Shown: positions 5,931 through 11,394 of the stretch, piece by piece | How positions within the stretch are numbered: position 1 is the stretch's first letter | Layout of the letters: the number at the start of each line of letters is the position of its first letter | Source: JAZGDL01 sp036477795 | Lineage (GTDB): Bacteria > Planctomycetota > Phycisphaerae > UBA1845 | DNA: 11,394 nt | Assembly: GCA_036477795.1 (NCBI GenBank) | Contig: JAZGDL010000432.1 | Coordinates: 1 to 11,394 of the forward strand | Reading direction: 5' to 3' | Translations under genes and position numbers: made by a program | Notes under the pieces: generated by a model | What the model saw: the letters and a program-made list of their open reading frames with translations, nothing else | What the model was told of the DNA's origin: nothing | Database searches by the model: none

Positions 5931-8877
5931 CGAACTTACAGTTCGACAACCACGGCTGTGTACCCTGCCCGGTCATGGCGAGTCCCCCTCCTCTGTCCGC
6001 CTCGTTGGCGACGAATGCACAGTCAATCAGGGTCGGGGTTACGATGTTTGGAAAGGGGACTCCAAGATCTTCGGTAAACATCCCACCGCCCCAATTCTCT
6101 GAGGCGTTTTCAGTAAACAGACACTTTCTCAGTCTGGGGCTACCGGTGCTGTAGAGTCCTCCGCCGTTGCCGAACGCCCAGTTCCTCTCAAAGACAAGGT
6201 TCTCCAGAAGCGGATCACCATCGACCCACATCCCTGCTCCGCGGTTTCGATCGACCGTCGTCGGAGGAACCGCGTGGCCACCCCTGATAGTGAAACCATC
6301 CACCACAGTCTGATCGTTGACTTGATCGCCCAGAACTACATTGTAGCTATTGTCCAGGCGATTGACCGCGCCGAAATCGCCAATGTCGTTTGCGTTCAAA
6401 TCCCCGGTTAACACCGTTTCGTTAGCTATCGGGTCACGTTCACTGAGAAGGGTCTCTCCTCCTGCAAAACCGCCGTAAAGACCAACGCCGCTCACTAGTT
6501 GGAATCTAGCGGCACGATCGCCGGTGCCCCGGTCCGGCGCGTACGAGCCCTTCGCTACCCAAATGTTATCGACGTACCCCACGGAACCTCTGGCAACGTC
6601 GAGCGCGTCCTGAAGATCGGTGAACGCATCCGCCCAGCTCGTTCCATTGTTGATTCCGGTCGCGCCGGCATCTACGAACAGGACCGACGGCTCGCATTCG
6701 TCCGGGACTCCGTTTCCGTTCGTATCCGGGGACGCTCCGCCGGCCGTCTCGCATTCATCCACCGACCCGTTGTCGTTGCAGTCGAGTTCCCGCGTCAGAC
6801 ACTCATCCGGGATGCCATCCTCATTGCAGTCATCGCTGAATTCACTGTCGATATCGCAGCTATCCGCAAGCAGGTTGCCATTGCAATCCTCACCGCATTC
6901 ATCAGGAATACCGTTACCGTTGCAGTCGAAACTCGTACCGTTGGAGATGTCCAGGTCGTCACATACACCGTTATTGTTGCAGTCCACAGATGGCTGACAT
7001 TCATCGGGGACGCCGTCCCGGTCGCAGTCCAAGCTGGTTCCTGCCGAAATATCGATATCGTCCGGGATTTCGTTTCCGTTGCAGTCGGAGGTGTGCTCAT
7101 AGGCGCCGATGTCAACACGCGGACTCTCACCGCTTCCGGCGTCGGGCACATCGAATACATCGATGAATCGCACACGGCCATCCAAATCGACTGGAACCAG
7201 TTCAACGGTATCTGCGTCGGCGTCCAAATCGAATTGGTCATGGATCAAAGCGATATTGATTCCGGCATCGATGACCGACGAGCCCGGCAACGGCCTTGGG
7301 TCGTCGTCGAGAGTACCGATGAAATCGTCCGCCCCATCCGGGTCGGCGAACAAAGGGTCGGCCCCGCTGTTGCCCGTGCCACCCAAGGTCCCGGTCCATC
7401 CTTGCATGACAGAGTGGTGGATTACGGGGAACCCGTCGTCCAAATGGAACTGCGCCGACTCGTCTGAACCACCTTGGTCGGTATTCCCCCATAGCACAGT
7501 GTTTATCATGATCGGGCTGCTAATAACCGTGTTATAGATTGCACCGCCGTCCAAGTTTGATGAGTTGTTGCTGAACGTACAGTTGACGATGAGTGGATTC
7601 GCAATACCGAAGAGGTACATCGCACCTCCATGCGAAAGCGACGTGTTGCCGCTGAAGACTGAGTTGACGATGACGGGCCCCGTATTCTGCCCGAAGAATG
7701 TGGCCCCACCCCGGTCATCGGCGTGATTCCCAACGAAGACACAGTTCACGAAGTTCGTCTCGGAGACGCCTATCTTGTGGAAAGCTCCTCCGTTATCGCC
7801 GGACGTGTTCGCTATGAAAACACAGTCGACAAAGGAGTCAGTAGAGTCGAGACCGAACCCGCTGTGTATTCCCCCGCCGTCGTCATCTGAAGAGTTCGCG
7901 TCAAACGTACAGCCGCGGAGTATAATCCCCGGTCCACCGTAGGATTTAATGCCGCCACCCCAGCGGGCTTTGTTGCGTTCGAATACGCAGTCCGTGGCGG
8001 ATAGGTTTACATTTCTGTTGTAGATGCCGCCACCGTAGAAACTTGACTCGTTGTCGAAGAACCCGCAGTTGTTTAGAGTAACTACCGCAGTGGAAGGCCC
8101 TTGACCATCTCCACTATCCCAAACGGCCAGACCACCGCCGTTGGAAGTCGATGAATTGTCGTCGAACGTGCAATCGTTAAGCGCAACTGTGCCATCTACG
8201 ATCCGCGCGCCTCCGCCCCACCAACCTAGGGCGGAGTTGTCACGGAACGTGCAAGCGGCAAGTGTAAGTGAGCTTGTTTCGGCATTGAGCCCCCCACCTT
8301 GGGTCGCGATGTTTAGGGCCAGTACGCAATTGCTGACCGTGCCTCCGGCCAACTCGGCATAGATACCACCTCCTCGCGAGAAGGAGTCGACCGTGTTAGC
8401 GCCGCCGGTTATCGTGAAGCCGTCCAGAACGGTGGTAGCGGTGGTGCGGATGGACGAGACAACTTGGTAACTGTTCTCGTCGTGATTGGCGAAATCGGGG
8501 GTGTCGTTGCTAGAGAGGTCACCGCTTAGGATAGTCTCGTTGGCGACGAAATCTCGCTCATCGGGATCTGCCGCCCCGCAGCCGGCGTATCCGCCTTCTA
8601 AAGCAACACGGCTAACAAGCTCGAAAGACGCGGCGCGATCGCCTGCGGTCTGCCCCGTACCCTGATCGGGTTTGTACGTCCCGTCGGCGACGCGTATCGT
8701 GTCACCAAACACAGCCACAGCCAGCGCATCCTGTAGTGTCAGGTAAGCGTTGCACCAGCTTGACCCGTTGTTGGGAGTACCCGACGCGCTTGCGTCGACG
8801 TAGAGTACGGTGCCCGCGTAGGCGAGGGGCGCCATTCCAATCACCGAAAACGTCAACACCAAGCTTAGAGTGGACAA
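5887..8877 (-). CDS. Giant secreted beta-helix protein (choice-of-anchor Q type), N-terminal part
   Basis: A signal peptide (residues 1-20, STLSLVLTFSVIGMAPLAYA) leads into beta-helix module 1 (about 21-597). It opens with VLYVDASASGTPNNGSSW and carries repeats of the type NCTFSNNSSNLDGGAIYN, then closes with DLDGRVRFIDV...VDIGAYEH. A linker of eight calcium-binding repeats (598-729) follows, then module 2, which restarts with VLFVDAGATGINNGTSW near 732. The frame ends just past the poly-G run (5905-5913), with the rest in the frame at 4473-5930. Right-handed beta-helices of this kind are exported and often bind or cut polysaccharides; no catalytic residues were identified, so no activity is claimed. 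I chose the TTG at 8877 because GGGAGGAA lies 7-9 nt before it and the signal peptide follows at once. ATG 9000 and TTG 9129 in the same frame lack good ribosome-binding sites; a TATGAT (8926-8931) inside the longer version could be a -10 box. No promoter is certain. Confidence 0.88.
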   Translation of the reverse strand: MSTLSLVLTFSVIGMAPLAYAGTVLYVDASASGTPNNGSSWCNAYLTLQDALAVAVFGDTIRVADGTYKPDQGTGQTAGDRAASFELVSRVALEGGYAGCGAADPDERDFVANETILSGDLSSNDTPDFANHDENSYQVVSSIRTTATTVLDGFTITGGANTVDSFSRGGGIYAELAGGTVSNCVLALNIATQGGGLNAETSSLTLAACTFRDNSALGWWGGGARIVDGTVALNDCTFDDNSSTSNGGGLAVWDSGDGQGPSTAVVTLNNCGFFDNESSFYGGGIYNRNVNLSATDCVFERNKARWGGGIKSYGGPGIILRGCTFDANSSDDDGGGIHSGFGLDSTDSFVDCVFIANTSGDNGGAFHKIGVSETNFVNCVFVGNHADDRGGATFFGQNTGPVIVNSVFSGNTSLSHGGAMYLFGIANPLIVNCTFSNNSSNLDGGAIYNTVISSPIMINTVLWGNTDQGGSDESAQFHLDDGFPVIHHSVMQGWTGTLGGTGNSGADPLFADPDGADDFIGTLDDDPRPLPGSSVIDAGINIALIHDQFDLDADADTVELVPVDLDGRVRFIDVFDVPDAGSGESPRVDIGAYEHTSDCNGNEIPDDIDISAGTSLDCDRDGVPDECQPSVDCNNNGVCDDLDISNGTSFDCNGNGIPDECGEDCNGNLLADSCDIDSEFSDDCNEDGIPDECLTRELDCNDNGSVDECETAGGASPDTNGNGVPDECEPSVLFVDAGATGINNGTSWADAFTDLQDALDVARGSVGYVDNIWVAKGSYAPDRGTGDRAARFQLVSGVGLYGGFAGGETLLSERDPIANETVLTGDLNANDIGDFGAVNRLDNSYNVVLGDQVNDQTVVDGFTIRGGHAVPPTTVDRNRGAGMWVDGDPLLENLVFERNWAFGNGGGLYSTGSPRLRKCLFTENASENWGGGMFTEDLGVPFPNIVTPTLIDCAFVANEADRGGGLAMTGQGTQPWLSNCKFVGNAVTGGGRRCLQ
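5905..5913 (-). repeat. Run of nine G (coding strand) at the frameshift point
   Basis: The homopolymer lies inside glycine codons of the beta-helix. With nine G the frame ends 13 codons after the run's flank (GGGRRCLQ then stop). With eight G it stays open for another 475 codons. Possible causes are a sequencing or assembly error, a true inactivating mutation, or slipped-strand phase variation. Confidence 0.9.
6691..7086 (-). repeat. Eight calcium-binding linker repeats
   Basis: Residues 598-729 contain eight copies of a 12-residue loop: DCNGNEIPDDID, DCDRDGVPDECQ, DCNNNGVCDDLD, DCNGNGIPDECG, DCNGNLLADSCD, DCNEDGIPDECL, DCNDNGSVDECE and DTNGNGVPDECE. The D-x-N/D-x-N/D-G-x-x-D-E pattern resembles thrombospondin type 3 repeats, with paired Cys that could form disulfides outside the cell. 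It probably makes a rigid calcium-dependent spacer between the two beta-helix modules. Confidence 0.85.
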
Positions 8878-8884
8878 GTTTGCG

Positions 8885-8892
8885 TTCCTCCC
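8885..8892 (-). promoter_or_regulatory. Ribosome-binding site that fixes a TTG start
   Basis: On the minus strand GGGAGGAA (8885-8892) is a strong Shine-Dalgarno ending 7 nt before TTG 8877 (GGAGG core to start 9 nt). It supports TTG 8877 over the upstream ATG 9000, whose preceding bases show only a weak purine stretch. Confidence 0.6.
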
Positions 8893-9177
8893 GCTGGCCT
8901 GCCGGTTATGAAACAGGCTCCAATCATCATACCCGGACGACAGACGGCGATAAGCCGGGATTCTCCATTTACGCGGACTTCGGTCATTATTCTGCCGCAT
9001 GAGGTCTCTCGATCCCAGCGGGCATCGCGGATTCTGCCGTGAATCCGCTTGTTCGGTTGCTGAAACGTGCCAATCTGACCCGTGCCGACTCCGGAACGAC
9101 GAACCCCGGCCGTTTCCGCGCAGCGTCAATCTCGTGCCCGGGCCGAAGTCATCAAGTCTCTTGCCTCATGGCGACAC

Positions 9178-9402
9178 TCAGCCGCCTTGCACCAACGGCG
9201 GCGGCACACCGAACAGCCGAATCCGCTCCAAGATCGCTGAGAACAACTCACGTGGCACCGCGACTTCGGCCATCTGAAACGTCACGTACTTGGCATGCCG
9301 GACCACCTTTGCTCCGATCTTGATCAGCTTCTCCCGCAGCGTGGTCAGCGACCAGTGCTTCACCGACCTCGGCAGCGCCAACCGCCGCAGGAAGTTCCAT
9401 CC
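9178..9402 (-). pseudogene. C-terminal remnant of an IS1380-type DDE transposase
   Basis: The frame reads GWNFLRRLALPRSVKHWSLTTLREKLIKIGAKVVRH, then AKYVTFQMAEVAVPRELFSAILERI. This matches, from memory, the C-terminal end of IS1380-family transposases (typically NLGNFLRRL...HWSLTTLREKL). Only about 75 codons remain; the catalytic DDE residues are missing. A TAG (9403-9405) precedes the fragment and the sequence beyond it no longer resembles the family. The first available start (TTG 9381) is inside the domain, so this is not a functional gene. No clear terminal inverted repeats or target duplication are visible. It lies between the DoxX gene and the giant beta-helix gene; the 285 bp between it and the latter's ribosome-binding region hold no other gene that I can support. 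Confidence 0.75.
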
Positions 9403-9478
9403 CTAGACATCGCCGACATACTGCTCCAGGCGGTGCCCACTGCGAGCTAACACTTCAATGCCTGAGCGAGACAACTGT

Positions 9479-9946
9479 TCACGGACTGCTCTGGGGCCGC
9501 CGCCAGCGGTCGAGCCACCAGTCTACGGAAAAAACGTCGTACTGCGGCGGCGCAAACCAGAGGAACACCAGCAGGACAAGGCGAGGAAAGATGTGTGCGG
9601 TCGTGCTAAACAGCGGCTCGAGAAGAAGGTGGCCATAGGTCACAACCACCAGGATGGCGCCGAGGGCGATGTAGGCTTCTCGCTTGCGATAGCCCAAGCA
9701 GATCAACGCACCGGCCAACAGCTCAACCACCGGGATCGACATACCGAAGGCGTAGAGAAGCCATTCGGGGATCCAGGTGTCCTTGAAGCTCTCGAGAAAA
9801 TACCGCTGGGCGTGACCAAGCGGCGTAAGCGAGAAGCATTTCCACCAACCGGCCATCAAAAAGATCAGACCCAGCACCCACCGGACGGTAAACGTCGCCC
9901 ACTTCCAACCGACGGCATGGGTTTGAAGCTCATCCGACACTGTCAT
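9479..9946 (-). CDS. DoxX-family integral membrane protein
   Basis: 155 aa. Four predicted membrane segments: about 18-36 (FTVRWVLGLIFLMAGWWK), 63-86 (LLYAFGMSIPVVELLAGALIC), 90-110 (YIALGAILVVVTYGHLLL) and 118-134 (IFPRLVLLVFLWFAP). The first segment with RWVLGLIFLMAGWWK and the later PVVELLAGALI match the DoxX/DoxD-like family. These are small inner-membrane proteins, some linked to quinone or thiosulfate metabolism, but most have no known reaction. The start is supported by GGAGG (9954-9958) 7 nt upstream of ATG 9946. It stands alone: the transposase remnant is downstream and a repeat-rich gap separates it from the divergent decarboxylase gene. No role can be inferred from the neighbours. 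Confidence 0.85.
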   Translation of the reverse strand: MTVSDELQTHAVGWKWATFTVRWVLGLIFLMAGWWKCFSLTPLGHAQRYFLESFKDTWIPEWLLYAFGMSIPVVELLAGALICLGYRKREAYIALGAILVVVTYGHLLLEPLFSTTAHIFPRLVLLVFLWFAPPQYDVFSVDWWLDRWRRPQSSP

Positions 9947-9999
9947 TGCGAACCCTCCAACGCATTTAGTCCTCCGTCACGCCTGAATCGATGGGTAGT

Positions 10000-10079
10000 C
10001 CGAGCCGCGCCCGTAAGGAAGCGGTTTGCAGCGGCATCGGAGACTCTCATTGGTCCGCTCCCTCACGGTCGCGGCTCGG
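10000..10079. repeat. 25-bp-arm inverted repeat, REP-like (CCGAGCCGCG family)
   Basis: The left arm (10000-10024) begins CCGAGCCGCGCCCGTAAGG. The right arm (10055-10079), read as its reverse complement, begins CCGAGCCGCGACCGTGAGG. The arms match at 22 of 25 positions around a 30-bp centre. From memory, this GC-rich sequence family (translated as 'PLPHGRGS') is scattered in many copies through planctomycete genomes. It could fold into a long hairpin; its function is unknown. Confidence 0.8.
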
Positions 10080-10157
10080 TATATTTAGGCACTCTAAGAT
10101 TCAAAGCACTCGCCCTCACCTTCCTTCGGTAAGCCCGGTGACCAGTATCACCGCCCC

Positions 10158-10210
10158 TGTGGGACCGGCTTTCCAGCCGGTCAGTGACAGACTGGAAAGT
10201 CCGTCCCACA
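10158..10210. repeat. 53-bp cloverleaf-like palindromic element
   Basis: Perfect outer arms TGTGGGAC (10158-10165) and GTCCCACA (10203-10210) enclose two small perfect hairpins: CCGGCT-TTCC-AGCCGG (10165-10180) and GACT-GGAA-AGTC (10190-10201). A strand could form a three-way junction. The design resembles mobile palindromic repeats (REP/MITE type). It is not a tRNA: there is no anticodon arm, T-loop motif or CCA end. Confidence 0.8.
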
Positions 10211-10401
10211 CGCGAGGGCCTCCTTATGCGACTTCAGACAGGCCATACACTTTGCGGGGCGTCGCGTTTGACCCGCATGCTTTGTGGACCCGGTTCAAGA
10301 AGGAGCGGAAGACCTTGAAAGACGCTCTTACCCGCCGCTGGTATCCGGTCCCTGCACTCGACTTTGCGTGTGACCAAAGTTCGATTACCTTCTTATCTGC
10401 T

Positions 10402-11394
10402 ATGGAGACCGCGGCCCGCACCATTGTCGACAAGCTCAAAGCGATCGAACCAGCCTCGCGCATCTTGGAAACAAGCACTCAACAGCGCGCCGACTGGCAC
10501 ACGGGTGTCAACGATTTTACCGAAGCCTTCCTCGAGAGCCTAACGCAAGCGCCGGCCTATGGTAACTCCGTCGGCCGGAGAGAGCCTCCCGCCGAGTTCG
10601 GCATCGCCGAGCAACCCGCACCGCTGACGGACCTGCTGCCAACCTACAAGCGCCAAGTGCTCGACTTACATATCAACCCCGCCTCGCCGCGCTTCTTTGG
10701 TTATATCCCGGGCGGTGGTCTGTATACGGCAGCCTTGGGAGACTACCTGGCGGCGGTGACCAATCGATACGCCGGTGTCTTCTTCGCTTCGCCCGGTGCG
10801 GCACGTATGGAAGATGCGCTTGTCCGTTGGATCGCCCGCCTACTGGGATACCCTGAAACGGCAGGCGGAACGCTCACCTCCGGCGGCTCGCTCGCCAACC
10901 TGGCAGCCGTCGTAACAGCCCGCGAGGAGGTCTCCTTTGACGACCGCGGCCGCGCCGTTGTTTACATGACCTCGCAAACGCACCACTCCATGCACAAGGC
11001 CTTACGGGTCGCCGGCATGAGCGGCGCCGTGTTGCGCAAAGTGCCCATTGACCCACGGTTTCGTATGATCCCCGAAGAGCTGGTCAAGCAGATCGAGGCC
11101 GATCGCGCGCAGCGACTCCTCCCCTGGCTGTTGGTGTCCTCGGCAGGAACGACCAACACCGGTTCGATAGACCCGCTTAATGACCTGGCGGACATCGCCC
11201 AGCGATTCGGTCTGTGGCATCATATCGATGCAGCATACGGCGGGTTCTTTGTGCTGTGGAAAGAAGGCCGGCGCGCCCTGGCCGGCATTGACCGCGGCGA
11301 TTCCATCACCGTCGATCCCCACAAGGGTCTGTTTCTGCCCTATGGTTGCGGCTGCGTGCTTGTCCGCGACCATCGAAAACTGCGTAAGGCCCAC
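10402..11394 (+). CDS. PLP-dependent group II amino acid decarboxylase, cut by right edge
   Basis: At least 331 aa. It belongs to the aromatic-amino-acid/glutamate decarboxylase fold-type I family, which removes the alpha-carboxyl of an amino acid using pyridoxal phosphate. Motifs seen: NPASPRFFGYIPGGG near the N-terminal substrate side, TSGGSLANLAA (159-169, phosphate binding), QTHHSMHKA with H195 as the likely ring-stacking histidine, SSAGTTNTGSID, HHIDAAYGGFF with D276 pairing to the pyridine nitrogen, and VDPHKGLFLPYG with Schiff-base lysine K308. The substrate cannot be told from this. ATG 10402 has no Shine-Dalgarno; the frame stays open upstream, and TTG 10315 has AGGAG 9 nt before it, which would add 29 residues. 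The gene is divergent from DoxX and its 3' end lies outside the window. Confidence 0.9.
   Translation, partial: METAARTIVDKLKAIEPASRILETSTQQRADWHTGVNDFTEAFLESLTQAPAYGNSVGRREPPAEFGIAEQPAPLTDLLPTYKRQVLDLHINPASPRFFGYIPGGGLYTAALGDYLAAVTNRYAGVFFASPGAARMEDALVRWIARLLGYPETAGGTLTSGGSLANLAAVVTAREEVSFDDRGRAVVYMTSQTHHSMHKALRVAGMSGAVLRKVPIDPRFRMIPEELVKQIEADRAQRLLPWLLVSSAGTTNTGSIDPLNDLADIAQRFGLWHHIDAAYGGFFVLWKEGRRALAGIDRGDSITVDPHKGLFLPYGCGCVLVRDHRKLRKAH

Larger units (their letters stand above)
9947..10401. other. Gene-free gap with two palindromic elements between divergent genes
   Basis: 455 bp between the DoxX start and the decarboxylase start. It contains the two repeat elements listed separately. Frames open across it on both strands read like translated repeat (for example the peptide PLPHGRGSV) rather than protein. 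The last 190 bp (10211-10401) show no repeat; part may be the 5' end of the decarboxylase gene if its alternative TTG start at 10315 is used. I see no clear sigma70-type promoter for either flanking gene. Confidence 0.6.

Noticed and set aside
6499..7467. 322-codon open frame on the plus strand
   Set aside because: It is antisense to the calcium-binding repeats and beta-helix. Its repetitive valine/isoleucine-rich product is just the complement of the DCNGNGIPDE codons.
4498..9000. CRISPR array suggested by many short repeats
   Set aside because: The repeats are in-frame protein repeats (calcium loops, GGG-rich beta-helix turns, dockerin-like units) with variable spacing and no constant direct repeat or cas gene.
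9458..10132. 224-codon open frame on the plus strand
   Set aside because: It is antisense to DoxX and then reads through the inverted repeat at 10000-10079, giving the well-known junk peptide PLPHGRGS.
10158..10210. tRNA suggested by the cloverleaf shape
   Set aside because: Too short at 53 bp, only two inner hairpins, and no T-loop GTTCGA-like motif or anticodon arm.
10224..10478. 84-codon open frame on the minus strand
   Set aside because: It overlaps the start of the decarboxylase on the opposite strand, has no recognised domain and begins inside codons of that enzyme.

Overview
The window looks like a piece of a Planctomycetota genome, probably a Phycisphaerae-type lineage or a metagenome-assembled relative. 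The signs are: an ECF sigma factor next to a Ser/Thr protein kinase; a secreted FG-GAP/VCBS protein ending in an IPTL-CTERM-like sorting signal; very long secreted beta-helix proteins with 'DCNGNGIPDECE'-type calcium-binding linkers and dockerin-like tails; and intergenic palindromes of a type I recall as common in planctomycete genomes. This assignment is inferred from gene style; no rRNA or marker gene is present.

Layout, left to right. Everything from 1 to 9946 is on the minus strand. 1-714 is the N-terminal part of a Ser/Thr kinase running off the left edge, with recognisable kinase sequence stopping around 130-160. 738-1436 is the ECF sigma factor just upstream of it. 1572-3206 is a seven-repeat FG-GAP protein with signal peptide, strong Shine-Dalgarno, a plausible sigma70-type promoter and a C-terminal anchor. 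3498-4369 is a two-gene operon, an ArsR-family repressor and an AHSA1/SRPBCC protein joined by an ATGA overlap. It is driven by a clear promoter with a palindromic operator lying on the predicted transcription and translation start; the mRNA should be leaderless or nearly so. 4473-8877 is one giant secreted protein gene (about 1,467 aa if intact) containing two homologous beta-helix modules. It is split into two reading frames by a run of nine G (coding strand) at 5905-5913. 9178-9402 is a transposase remnant, and 9479-9946 is a DoxX-family membrane protein.

The 455-bp stretch between 9946 and 10402 holds no convincing gene but carries two different palindromic elements: a 25-bp-arm inverted repeat (10000-10079) and a 53-bp cloverleaf-like element (10158-10210). 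From 10402 to the right edge on the plus strand is a group II PLP-dependent decarboxylase, cut off by the window.

Functionally, the sigma factor and kinase probably form one signalling unit. The ArsR/AHSA1 pair is a self-regulated cassette. The two large secreted proteins belong to the cell-surface/exoprotein repertoire. I see no defence system, CRISPR array, tRNA or rRNA. The most interesting points are the poly-G frameshift in the giant surface protein, the leaderless arsR control region, the paired palindromic elements and the broken kinase at the left edge.
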